A program made the position numbers and the translations under genes. From Aurantimonas aggregata (GTDB lineage Bacteria > Pseudomonadota > Alphaproteobacteria > Rhizobiales > Rhizobiaceae): DNA of 33,280 nucleotides. Below are positions 19,527 to 27,802 of this stretch, piece after piece (position 1 is the first letter of the stretch; each line of letters begins with the position of its first letter). The DNA is taken from positions 1-33,280 of the forward strand of contig NZ_JAAAMJ010000028.1 of the NCBI RefSeq assembly GCF_010500835.1, written 5' to 3'. Under the pieces are notes generated by a model. The model had not been told where the DNA came from and did not search any database. It worked only from the letters and a program-made list of their open reading frames with translations.

Positions 19527-20417
19527 TCATTCGTAGGGCAGCTCGCCAAATAGCCCGATCATGAGATCGCCGTCGTAGAGCGAGAACGGAATCTCGACAT
19601 AGTGGTCCCGATGGCGGGGTAAGGCGCGTCCATCGTTCGGGCCGTTCTTGGTGTGGCCCCGGACGTGCTCTCCATTCTCCTTGATGTAGGGCAGCACGAC
19701 GAGACGGCCGTGATTGGAGGAGAGGATCGTCCCTTCCTTCCAGATCGTCGCGCCATCGGACTCGCGCGTCGACGATGTCTCCTTGACCTGCCAGCCGACG
19801 CCGCCATCCGACTCGTACCAGAAGACGATACCGTTTGAGACGAGCACGCGCTCGCCCCGGGCAAAAGCTTCGGCGAGCATGCGCTGAACGCTCGCGAGCT
19901 GGAGCAGTTGATTGGCGCGGGGCAGCAGGATCTGTCGGATACTGGCCTTCGTCTTTCCCCAGTGGGTGCTGTGGCTCAGGCCGAAGCCATTTGCGATCTT
20001 CGCACGCTCCGCCGTCAGCGCCGCTTTCTCGCCGGCGTGATACGGTTTCGACCAGACGCCATCTGGGCCCAGATACAGAAGCGCGTGGGTCCATCGGTTG
20101 TTCGATCGACCAACCTTGACCAGCTTGAGAAATGGCATCTCGGCCAGTCGCTCGGCGAGGTCCTGGCGATAGCGCTCGGACTCCGGGGCGAGCTTCAGCA
20201 CCGCGGCGTCCGGTAGTTCATCATCGGCGTGACGGCGCAAGGCTTCCGCCAGCATTAGCGCTTCTTCGTCTTGCAGACGCTGCTTGGCCTGCAAGGCCTT
20301 GTCGATCTTGAGTTCGAGCGACCGCTTAACGACAGGGGCCGTCGCGCGCGTGGAAAACGCCTGCCGCAGGGTAGGATTGAGGGCATTGGCAGCCGCGATG
20401 GCAGCTTCGCGATCGGT
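19527..20417 (-). CDS. unknown protein, in frame after the ATPase stop codon
   Basis: Open from directly after the TGA at 20418 to 19527, 296 codons before the stop; candidate starts are TTG 20294 (255 residues) and ATG 20255, neither with a clear ribosome binding site. The N-terminal third is helical and charged (KRSLELKIDKALQAKQRLQDEE). The C-terminal two thirds look globular (RWTHALLYLGPDGVW, RVLVSNGIVFWYE, GRLVVLPYIKENGEH, YVEIPFSLYDGDLMIGL). I recognise no family and see no ATPase motifs. It shares the reading frame with the upstream ATPase, so either a single gene was split by a nonsense codon, or a partner gene lost its ATG. I infer it belongs to the same locus as the ATPase and the coupled genes upstream. 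Confidence 0.65.
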   Translation of the reverse strand, partial: TDREAAIAAANALNPTLRQAFSTRATAPVVKRSLELKIDKALQAKQRLQDEEALMLAEALRRHADDELPDAAVLKLAPESERYRQDLAERLAEMPFLKLVKVGRSNNRWTHALLYLGPDGVWSKPYHAGEKAALTAERAKIANGFGLSHSTHWGKTKASIRQILLPRANQLLQLASVQRMLAEAFARGERVLVSNGIVFWYESDGGVGWQVKETSSTRESDGATIWKEGTILSSNHGRLVVLPYIKENGEHVRGHTKNGPNDGRALPRHRDHYVEIPFSLYDGDLMIGLFGELPYE

Positions 20418-21977
20418 TCAGTTCGCCTCCGACCTCAGTGCCTCCATGCGGGTCGCCAAGCCGGAAAGGGCTGTTCGCAAGGGATCGAGAGAAACCGCAA
20501 TTGCCTGCGGCAAAGTAGGTAGGGTTTCGAGACGATGGGTGCGTAGGATGGCGCGCAGGCGCCAGGCGAGGACGAGAATCTCGCGACGAACCGATGTGGC
20601 GAGGGTCTCTTGCCCAAGATCGTCCCGGATCAGCGTGATGATGGCCGGCACTTCGGCCATCGTGATACCCTTCGACGCGGCATCCTCCAGCGCTTCGTCA
20701 TAGACCGTCTCGGCCTCGTCCTCCCGGCGCTTGCTCTCAGCCTGGACGAAACCCTCGAAGCTGCTCAGGCGTTTTGAGGCTTCTTCGCTGAGGGGCTGCT
20801 GGCAGAGAACGCAATGCGCGCCGGCGTCGGTAACGGGAAAGCCCTTCTCCGGATAGGCTGACGCGTGGGAATAGTCGCGGGCTGCCTTCCAGAGCGACTT
20901 CCACACGTCCGACCCGATGTCGGGCAGCGGTTCGTCGGCGAAGAGGTTCGCGGAAGCGGCAGCGGCCGCCCGGCGTGCCGTGCCGAGACGGGAATGGGCA
21001 TCGTGCAGCGCGGTCCGGGTTTCCTCAGCCACGACGGCCGCCAAACGTTCCAGATGGTCGATGGTCGTCTTGAGGCGGGTCTCATGGCCCTGAAGCTGGC
21101 GCAGCGTGCGCGCCGGATCGCTGGCGAGATCGGTGACCAGGGTCTGAAGCCGGGATTCCTCATCGGCATTGATGCCCGCCAATTTCTCGACGGTTTCAGG
21201 CGTGGTCTTCCCTGAAAGGGCGGTGACCAGCTTGCCGACCTCGGTTTCGGGCTTGCCCTCGGGTTTGGAAAGAACGGCTGGCGTCTGCTCTTGTAGGGCC
21301 TTGATCTCGGCGGCGAGCTTAGCCTTCACGTCCTGACAGGCCTGCGCGAGGCCGGCGAGGATGCGGAGCGGAAGAGGCGTGTAGGCAAGATCGTTGGTGT
21401 TCTCGACATGGACATTGGCGGTGCGTGAATCGAATACGCTGACCGCCGAGAGCATCGCGTCGGTCGGAGAGCCTTGCGTCCAGGAGGCGTTGCGCTTCTG
21501 GCCGCCAATATAAAACTCGACATTGGCGGACGGCGTGCCCGAAGCGGCCGCGTAGATGTTCGGCAGGATCGCATCACCCTTGGGAGAGCGCGCCCGGCAG
21601 AGCTGCTTCAGCACACGGGCATAGCCGGACTTGCCGGCGCCATTGTCGCCGTAGATGACCGTCAGCCCGGACTTTCCAAACGACAGGCGTTCGCCCGGGG
21701 CCAGCGCGTTGACGTTCGATAGGCCATGGAGCGCGCCGAGACTGACGACGGCATGGCTGGCGGCGGGATCTCGAACGTGGGTCGCATCAAGCGGCGAGCC
21801 TTGCTCGACGGCCTTGCAGATGGCCACGAGCGACGTCAGGTCCGCCGGCTCCAGCTTCGCCTGGCCACAAAGTCGCCGCAGGGCATCCCGTTGCCAAGCG
21901 GGGATGTCCGCCGACCATTTGAGGATGTCGGCAAGAGCCGCGGCTTCGTTGGAGAGATCTCCGTCTTCTGCGTCCAT
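20418..21977 (-). CDS. AAA/ABC-type ATPase with zinc-hook, apparently C-terminally truncated
   Basis: A 519-residue protein of the RecF/SMC-like AAA_13 group that includes the anticodon nuclease ATPases RloC and PrrC. The N-terminal helical region (ILKWSADIPAWQRDALRRL) is typical, then LTVIYGDNGAGKSG carries Walker A (110-118). A long coiled-coil segment (about 215-345) follows, then a zinc-hook-like HCVLCQQPL with Cys389 and Cys392, then a second helical stretch. Full members are usually 700-900 residues and end with an ABC signature and Walker B; neither is visible here or in the frame downstream, so the nucleotide-binding site would be incomplete. It lies 64 bp after the unknown gene at 22042 on the same strand. 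Probably the motor of a defence or toxin locus, now damaged. Confidence 0.75.
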   Translation of the reverse strand: MDAEDGDLSNEAAALADILKWSADIPAWQRDALRRLCGQAKLEPADLTSLVAICKAVEQGSPLDATHVRDPAASHAVVSLGALHGLSNVNALAPGERLSFGKSGLTVIYGDNGAGKSGYARVLKQLCRARSPKGDAILPNIYAAASGTPSANVEFYIGGQKRNASWTQGSPTDAMLSAVSVFDSRTANVHVENTNDLAYTPLPLRILAGLAQACQDVKAKLAAEIKALQEQTPAVLSKPEGKPETEVGKLVTALSGKTTPETVEKLAGINADEESRLQTLVTDLASDPARTLRQLQGHETRLKTTIDHLERLAAVVAEETRTALHDAHSRLGTARRAAAAASANLFADEPLPDIGSDVWKSLWKAARDYSHASAYPEKGFPVTDAGAHCVLCQQPLSEEASKRLSSFEGFVQAESKRREDEAETVYDEALEDAASKGITMAEVPAIITLIRDDLGQETLATSVRREILVLAWRLRAILRTHRLETLPTLPQAIAVSLDPLRTALSGLATRMEALRSEAN

Positions 21978-22041
21978 ATTTCCGCCCCCATTTTTATCTG
22001 CCGATTCCGGCTATTGCTTTGTCCAGCCGCGTGATCCTGGG

Positions 22042-23166
22042 TCAGGCTCCGCCGATGATGTGTCGTCCTTCGCCGAGTGGCACGATCCAACCGCCCGCGC
22101 GATCGGGCCGCGCGAAATCATCGGGACGCACCGATTGGGTCAGCCGCGTGCGCACCGCTTGCGGGTCCGCATCGATGGCAGCCCGGATCAGCTCGCGCTC
22201 AACGCCGACAAACACCGGCCGTAGATTGAGGCGCGCAAGCGACTCTTGATCGCCCGGCGTGACGTCCGCGTCGGTCACCGGACCGGCGCGGGTGACGATC
22301 CCGCCGACCAGCCCGCCCATGGCGGCGGTCTTGTCCACTTCTCCTACCGGAGCTGCGTCGAGCGTGGCGCGGGCGAGATCGAGATCGCCTTGAAGCCTGC
22401 GCGCGAACGGCTGCTGGGTCAGCCGATAGAGCGCTCCGGCGAGTTCGGCATGGCCAAGTGGTCGGATCAGGTTGGCGATGTGCAGCCGAAGCATGCCGAT
22501 GAAGAGCGCGTCCTTCTCGTGCGGCTCGATGGGCTCGCCTTCGTCGAGCGGGTCCTTGACGGAGAGATGGGCGTTCGCCGGCCCGGCGACGGCCATGCCC
22601 CAGCGCGTGGCGATGGCGATGCGCTTGACGGTGACCTTGCGGCCTTGGGCGGTTACGTCGATGCGCCCGGCCTGCGCCCACGCCCGCGTCAGGGCTTTGG
22701 CCGGACCACCGGGATCGTGGCAGCCCTTCGCCTCGGCGACCGTGAGCGAGGACAGATCGGATGCGCAGGCGATCCAATCGGGGAGGTCGCCGCGCGAAAG
22801 CCGCTTGATCTTGACCTTTCGTCGACGGTCCAGGTCGATCGTCTGGCTACCGAGATGCGCGAAGATCGAAAGGTTGAAGTAGCGCTCGAGGTAGGCGCGG
22901 GCGACGAATCGCCCGAAGAGGCCCGACAGGGCCACCTTCACCTCGCGCGCCTGGCCGAGCGGTTCACGGAAGATGAAGGGAGTGCCGACGCCCGTCGGCG
23001 TCAAGAGCGCATCGAGAATGGACCATGCGCCATAAGCAGCGCCCGGCGTCTGAAGCACCTCCCGAATCCCGGCGTCCTCGATATCCGCCACGTCCAGGTC
23101 GACGGTGGCGGCATTGACGGGGCTGGCCGACGGTGGATCGAAGCTGTGAAGGAAGGTTCTCGTCAT
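22042..23166 (-). CDS. unknown protein with possible PD-(D/E)xK nuclease core
   Basis: A 374-residue soluble protein with no family I can name. Around residues 90-150 the order of conserved-type residues fits a PD-(D/E)xK nuclease: a helix with AYLERYF (Glu94), LPDW (Asp130), then a strand SLTVAEAKG with Glu145-x-Lys147. This is motif-level inference only. The rest is mixed alpha/beta, with a C-terminal region rich in Arg and Asp (VRTRLTQSVRPDDF). ATG 23166 overlaps the stop of the HipA remnant in ATGA, so the two were translationally coupled. The ATPase gene follows 64 bp downstream. Together they look like an operon of toxin or defence type. Confidence 0.7.
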   Translation of the reverse strand: MTRTFLHSFDPPSASPVNAATVDLDVADIEDAGIREVLQTPGAAYGAWSILDALLTPTGVGTPFIFREPLGQAREVKVALSGLFGRFVARAYLERYFNLSIFAHLGSQTIDLDRRRKVKIKRLSRGDLPDWIACASDLSSLTVAEAKGCHDPGGPAKALTRAWAQAGRIDVTAQGRKVTVKRIAIATRWGMAVAGPANAHLSVKDPLDEGEPIEPHEKDALFIGMLRLHIANLIRPLGHAELAGALYRLTQQPFARRLQGDLDLARATLDAAPVGEVDKTAAMGGLVGGIVTRAGPVTDADVTPGDQESLARLNLRPVFVGVERELIRAAIDADPQAVRTRLTQSVRPDDFARPDRAGGWIVPLGEGRHIIGGA

Positions 23167-23588
23167 AGGGCCAGCGCTCGCGTCAGATCGTCATGCTCGA
23201 ACGCGCTGGCCATACGGTTGATCTCGGCCGACCGTGCACCGACAGCCTTTGCGGTCTCGCGCCAGGTTGCGGTCACGGTCGCCACTTCTTTGATGACCGT
23301 GCGAGCTTGCGCCAGCGTCAGGGCAAAGAATTCCGAGGCCTCCTCCAGGAGGTCGAGCGAGCAGGTTCCCTCATCGAGATCGATGTTGGTCGTCAGCACC
23401 CGCGCCTTGATGTCGGTCGGCACTGGATTGAGGTCATATGCTGGGGACAGCGACCATCCGGCCTTGCCGAGCCAGAGGAAGCCGTGATTGCGCAGATGAT
23501 CGTCGACATTGGAAATCAGCACATTGAAGACGACACGGCGATAAAGGGCGTGGGCATCGGTCTTTCCCTGCGAATGATTCAGACCCAT
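23163..23588 (-). pseudogene. hipA: HipA-family kinase, C-terminal fragment
   Basis: About 141 residues matching the C-terminal lobe of HipA serine/threonine kinases: RRVVFNVLISNVDDHLRNHGFL holds the catalytic-type N..D motif, and SPAYDLNP the metal-binding DFG-like Asp. Whole HipA proteins are about 400-440 residues; the N-terminal lobe is missing and the homology stops near KTDAHALYRR (about 23565). ATG 23588 could still start a short protein with a GGCGG upstream. HipA phosphorylates glutamyl-tRNA synthetase in the well-studied systems; this fragment cannot do so alone. No hipB is seen. The break faces the integrase, suggesting loss during integration or excision. Confidence 0.8.
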
Positions 23589-23869
23589 CCGTAAGCCGCC
23601 GATTTTACGCTAAATCATGACCTAAGTATCTGAAAACAAATATAAATCATGCCGGTAGCAATCAGTAGCTATCGGCATGTAGAGATTGACTCTGTCGGCC
23701 CACCCGACGGGTCTCCGGTATATTGCTCCGGCGAATTTTACAAAGTACCGTCACGGTCAATGAGGCTCGTGACGGTAGTTTTTTCAACATAACACGGTGA
23801 ATATTAAAGATATTCCCAGTCACTAGCCCTCGAAATTGTGCTGACGGTACTTTTCAGGAGGCGGAAAGG
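23589..23869. other. structured gene-free spacer beside the integrase (possible att/recombination region)
   Basis: AT-rich spacer of 281 bases with no gene seen. It holds a 12-bp near-perfect hairpin CATGCCGGTAGC / GCTATCGGCATG (23648-23659, 23668-23679), a short inverted repeat GTCGG-cccac-CCGAC (about 23694-23708), and a terminator-like hairpin at 23746-23784. Integrase genes of this type normally sit next to their att site, so att core, arm-binding sites and the int promoter are expected here; I cannot point to the core without the other end. No tRNA gene is seen. Confidence 0.5.
23746..23784 (+). terminator. Rho-independent terminator upstream of the integrase
   Basis: Perfect 10-bp stem TACCGTCACG (23746-23755) and CGTGACGGTA (23768-23777), 12-base loop, then a T-run to 23784. 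It would end rightward transcription, but no rightward gene is present to its left, which suggests that a gene once ended here or that the element insulates the integrase from outside transcription. Confidence 0.75.
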
Positions 23870-25126
23870 ATGCTTACGGACGCTGCCATCAAGGCATTGA
23901 AACCAAAAGAGAAAATTTACAAAGTCGCAGACCGCGACGGCATGTATGTGCGCGTCATGCCCAGTGGCACGGTCTCATTTCGTTTGGATTACCGGCTCAA
24001 CGGACGCCGGGAGACCGTCTATCTGGGCAGGTATGGACGCGACGGGATCTCGCTTGCCCGAGCCCGAGAGAAGTGCATCGACGCGAAGCGTGCCGTCAGC
24101 GAGGGACGCTCACCGGCGATCGAAAAACAGCGAGAAAAACGTCGTATCAAGGAAGCGAAGAGCTTCGGCGAATTCGGCGAGAAGTGGTTGACGGCCGGGC
24201 CTATGGCCGACAGCACGCGCGCGATGCGTCGCTCCATCTTCGAGCGCGAACTGCTCCCCGTCTGGCGCAATCGCCTGTTAACGGAAATCACTCCGAATGA
24301 CTTGCGAGCACATTGCGGCAAGATCGTTGATCGAGGAGCGCCGGCCACGGCCATCCATGTGCGCGACATACTCAAGCAAATATACGGGTTCGCGATCCTG
24401 CATGGTGAAAAGGTTTCGAATCCGGCCGACGAAGTGGGGCCAACTTCAATCGCGACATTCGCACCTCGGGATCGTTCGTTATCGCCTTCCGAGATCCGTG
24501 TAATGCTGAAGCAGCTGGAACACGTTGCCACCTTGCCCACTATCCGCTTGGGGCTGCGACTCTTTCTGTTGACCATGGTGCGCAAGAGCGAGCTACAGGA
24601 CGCGACCTGGGATGAGGTCGATTTCGAGAACGCCGTCTGGACCATTCCGAAGGAGCGGATGAAGCGCTCGAAGGCGCATAATGTTTACCTGTCGCGCCAA
24701 GTCCTGGACATCTTTATCGCATTGAAGACGTGTTCGGGTAATTCGCGATATGTTCTTCCATCGCGCTATGACGCCGACGCGCCTATGTCGCGCGCAACCT
24801 TCAACCGAGTAACATATTCAGTGGTGGAGCAGGCCAAGAAGGAGGGGCTGCCCCTCGAACCGTTCACGGTGCATGACCTTCGACGGACAGGATCGACGCT
24901 ACTCAATGAACTTGGCTTCAATAGCGATTGGATCGAAAAGTGTCTCGCCCATGAAGACGGTCGCTCGTCACGGGGAGTCTACAATAAGGCCGAATACGAG
25001 CTGCAGCGCCGTCACATGACGCAGGAATGGTCGGATATAATCGACGCGTGGCTCGAAGGACGCAAACGCCTGCCAGTCCTCATTCCACCGTCGATGCCCC
25101 TTTTCGACCCCGATCCGTCTCTTTGA
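23870..25126 (+). CDS. P4-type tyrosine integrase
   Basis: Site-specific recombinase of 418 residues that would integrate and excise a genomic island. The N-terminal arm-binding domain (DUF4102 type) is LTDAAIKALKPKEKIYKVAD and RRETVYLGRYGRDGISLARAR (about 1-85), then a core-binding SAM-like domain (about 98-185), then the catalytic domain. Catalytic residues: Arg238 in MVRKSEL, His335 and Arg338 in VHDLRR, His361 in LAHED, and the nucleophile Tyr371 in GVYNKAEY. ATG 23870 has AGGAGGCGG upstream. Its 3' end overlaps the convergent AlpA-like gene by 47 bp. All catalytic residues are present, so it may be active. Confidence 0.95.
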   Translation: MLTDAAIKALKPKEKIYKVADRDGMYVRVMPSGTVSFRLDYRLNGRRETVYLGRYGRDGISLARAREKCIDAKRAVSEGRSPAIEKQREKRRIKEAKSFGEFGEKWLTAGPMADSTRAMRRSIFERELLPVWRNRLLTEITPNDLRAHCGKIVDRGAPATAIHVRDILKQIYGFAILHGEKVSNPADEVGPTSIATFAPRDRSLSPSEIRVMLKQLEHVATLPTIRLGLRLFLLTMVRKSELQDATWDEVDFENAVWTIPKERMKRSKAHNVYLSRQVLDIFIALKTCSGNSRYVLPSRYDADAPMSRATFNRVTYSVVEQAKKEGLPLEPFTVHDLRRTGSTLLNELGFNSDWIEKCLAHEDGRSSRGVYNKAEYELQRRHMTQEWSDIIDAWLEGRKRLPVLIPPSMPLFDPDPSL

Positions 25127-25376
25127 CAGGGCGAGTTCTTCGCTGGCTGACATCAGGATGTTGTGCGCGATTGATCGGCGTGGCTCTGCGAGACGCGAGC
25201 CACGTCTCCACCTCTGCCAAATCCCATACGACGCATCTCGGCGTCAGAGCAAACCGGCGCGGGAACTGCCCGCGTTGCTCCATCTCGTAGATAGTGCTGT
25301 CGGCCAGCGGGACTATTGCGCGCAGCTCTTTCCTTCGGATCGTCCGCTTGATCGCATTCTCAGTTGTTCGAGCCAT
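25080..25376 (-). CDS. AlpA-family excisionase/regulator
   Basis: A 98-residue small DNA-binding protein. The MerR-like winged HTH is RAIVPLADSTIYEMEQRGQF followed by PRRFALTPRCVVWDLAEVETWLASR, the hallmark of AlpA, which controls integrase expression or acts as excision factor in P4-like elements. The C-terminal 30 residues are basic and low-complexity, and their codons lie antisense to the integrase end. Its position, facing the integrase, is typical of island integration modules. Start at ATG 25376 begins the domain after a short basic head. Confidence 0.87.
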   Translation of the reverse strand: MARTTENAIKRTIRRKELRAIVPLADSTIYEMEQRGQFPRRFALTPRCVVWDLAEVETWLASRRATPINRAQHPDVSQRRTRPVKETDRGRKGASTVE

Positions 25377-25594
25377 TCTCTTTCGCCTTCATTTTTTGTT
25401 CCTCGTTGATTGAAAGCAATAGATGCTGAAAAGAGGAAGGTGAAAAAAGGGGCGTAGTATTTTCGGTCCGCCATAGCGTGCACATAGGACGTTCAATGCT
25501 CGTCGGATTCACGCAGGCGGGGCTAATGCCGATAAGGTAGCTCGATGAGTGTTTCGCGCCTCTGACGCAAGCATGCGTGCTGGCTATATCCCGG

Positions 25595-26500
25595 TCAGGA
25601 TAACCGCCCCTGTTCTGCTAAGAAGTCGAGCAACGCACGGACGCGCGAGGGGAGCGGGCCGCCTTGACCGACATAGACTGCATGAAACGCTTCCGTCTCG
25701 CCCGTGTCGAGATGGCCGAGCATCGGCGCCAGACGTCCGGCGACTATATCCTCTCGCACGGTGAAGGCAGCCAGGCGGGCAATCCCGACGCCGGCAAGAG
25801 CGAGACGACGTAGGCCTTCGCCGTCGCTCGTCTGCACACGGCCCGTAGCGGGAACCACGATGGTTTCGCCGTTCTCACGGAGAGTCCAGCCATCAGTCGC
25901 CCGTGTGTAGCCGAAGCCGAGGCGATTATGCCCTTCCAGATCGGCAATAGTGCGCGGCTCACTGTATCGCTCCAGATAGGATGGCGCGGCAACGATGGTT
26001 AGCGCCGTTTCGCCTAGTTTGCGGGCGACGAGGCTTGAGCTCTTGAGCGGTCCTGCGCGGACTGCAACGTCGGTGCGCTCCGCAAGCAGATCGACCACGG
26101 CATCCGTCTGAACGATGTCAAGTGTGACACCCGGATGGAGTGCCAAAAACTCTGGCAGCACCGGCGCGAGAATATGAGTGGCATAGGAGGCGCTCGTATT
26201 GATGCGCACACGACCGACCGGCTGTTCGCCTATGCCCGCCGCGCGTTCGGCATCTTCCAAATCGGCGAGGATACGGGTCGCCCGCTCATAAAAAGCGCAG
26301 CCTTCCGGTGTGATCTGAAGTTGCCGTGTTGAGCGATTGAGAAGCCGTGCCCCCAACCGCGCTTCTAGACGCGAGATGAGCTTGCTGACCGCCGAAGGCG
26401 TCAGGCCGGCGGCACGCGCCGCGTGTGAGAAGCCACCGAGTTCGACCACACGCACGAACACTTCCATCTCGCCGGACCGGTTGATCTCTATTCGCGCCAT
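25595..26500 (-). CDS. LysR-family regulator of the adjacent MFS-esterase-AKR operon
   Basis: A 301-residue LysR transcription factor. The winged HTH (FVRVVELGGFSHAARAAGLTP, then SAVSKLISRLEARLGARLLNRS) spans residues 13-60, and the periplasmic-binding-like effector domain (VGRVRINTSASYATHILAPVLPEF onward) the rest. It belongs to the GcvA/DsdC-unlike subgroup with the RSTRQLQITPEG wing seen in many MFS-linked regulators. It is divergent from the MFS gene with 100 bp between starts, so it likely controls that operon and itself; the inducer is unknown. Confidence 0.93.
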   Translation of the reverse strand: MARIEINRSGEMEVFVRVVELGGFSHAARAAGLTPSAVSKLISRLEARLGARLLNRSTRQLQITPEGCAFYERATRILADLEDAERAAGIGEQPVGRVRINTSASYATHILAPVLPEFLALHPGVTLDIVQTDAVVDLLAERTDVAVRAGPLKSSSLVARKLGETALTIVAAPSYLERYSEPRTIADLEGHNRLGFGYTRATDGWTLRENGETIVVPATGRVQTSDGEGLRRLALAGVGIARLAAFTVREDIVAGRLAPMLGHLDTGETEAFHAVYVGQGGPLPSRVRALLDFLAEQGRLS

Positions 26501-26600
26501 GATGAATTCAGCTCACAAGTGATATTCCTTGCGGCATTCTATTTCATCTGATGTCCAACGTCTATCTTACAAGAGAAGAAAGAACATTTGGAAAGTTATC

Positions 26601-27802
26601 ATGCCCGTAGCGCTCTACGCCCTGACGGCTGGTGCCTTCGGCATCGGCGTCACCGAATTCGTCATCATGGGCCTCCTGCTGGAGGTCAGCCGCGAACTCA
26701 ATGTCACGATCGCTTCGGCGGGGCTGCTGATCTCGGGCTACGCGCTCGGCGTTACCGTCGGCGCACCGATCCTGACCGCGCTGACGGCCCGCTGGCCTCG
26801 CAAGCATGTGCTGGTTGGATTGATGGTCATCTTCGTCATCGGAAACGCGGCCTGCGCGCTCGCTCCGACTTACGGCTGGCTGATGGCGGCACGGGTTCTG
26901 ACCGCGTTGACCCATGGCACCTTCTTCGGTGTCGGGGCTGTGGTGGCCACAAGCCTCGTTTCCGACGACAAGCGCGCCTCGGCCATCGCCATCATGTTCA
27001 CCGGACTGACGTCGCGACCGTGCTCGGCGTTCCTTTCGGTACCTGGCTCGGCCAGCATTATGGCTGGCGGGCGACCTTCTGGGCAGTAATGCTGGTTGGA
27101 GTAGCAGCACTTGTCGTCCTCGCAACGCTAGTGCCACAGGACCGGACGCAGCCAGAAGCCTCCGATTGGCGAGCCGAGCTGCGTGCAATTGCCCGCCGTT
27201 CCGTGCTGCTTGGCCTTCTGATCACTGTGCTCGGCTATGCCGGCGTCTTCGCCGTCTTCACATATGTCGCCCCACTACTGACACAGATCAGCGGCTTCTC
27301 TAACGCAACCGTCTCGCCAATCCTGCTGATCTTCGGTGGTGGGTTGGTCGCGGGCAATCTTCTGGGCGGCAGGCTCGCCGACCGCAACCTAATTCTCGCT
27401 GTTTTTGGCACACTCGCGACGCTTGTCGTTGTGCTTGGGCTCATGACGTTGGCGTTCAACAGCCAGCTGGCGGCCGTAATCTTCATTGGCCTGCTCGGCG
27501 CCGCGGGTTTTGCCACGGTCGCGCCCTTGCAGATGTGGGTGCTCTCCAAGGTTGAAGGTGCGGGCCAGAGTCTCGCATCGAGCTTTAATATCGGTGCTTT
27601 CAATCTCGGCAATGCCATTGGCGCATGGGTTGGGGGGGTGGTCATCGACCACGGACCGGGCCTCGCTCTGGTGCCGCTCGTTGCCGCAGTTTTTCCGGCT
27701 GCGGCCATCCTCGTCGCCGCCTTTGCGGCGAACGCCGGACATCGTCCCGTGCAGCCGGCCTTCGCAAGTCAAACCACAGGAGTAAACAACGATGCCAACT
27801 GA
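26601..27802 (+). pseudogene. MFS exporter (DHA1/AraJ-like) broken by a one-base deletion
   Basis: The first half reads from ATG 26601 (GGAAAG upstream): YALTAGAFGIGVTEFVIMGLL, then AGLLISGYALGVTVGAP and the MFS motif region ARWPRKHVLVG, up to MFTGLT near 27008. There the frame shifts: the natural continuation VATVLGVPFGTWLGQHYGWR lies in another frame from 27011 to 27802. One base is missing between CTGAC (27006-27010) and GTCGCG. Joined, the protein would be about 400 residues with twelve helices, a normal drug or sugar efflux member. As it stands the first frame ends at 27089. Its end overlaps the esterase start by 11 bp, so the operon was once coupled. Genuine mutation or sequencing error cannot be told apart here. 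Confidence 0.88.

Noticed and set aside
22246-23487. 413-codon rightward frame opposite the HipA and nuclease-like genes
   Set aside because: The leftward frames have recognisable HipA homology and an ATGA coupling; the rightward frame is Arg/Gly/Asp-rich shadow.
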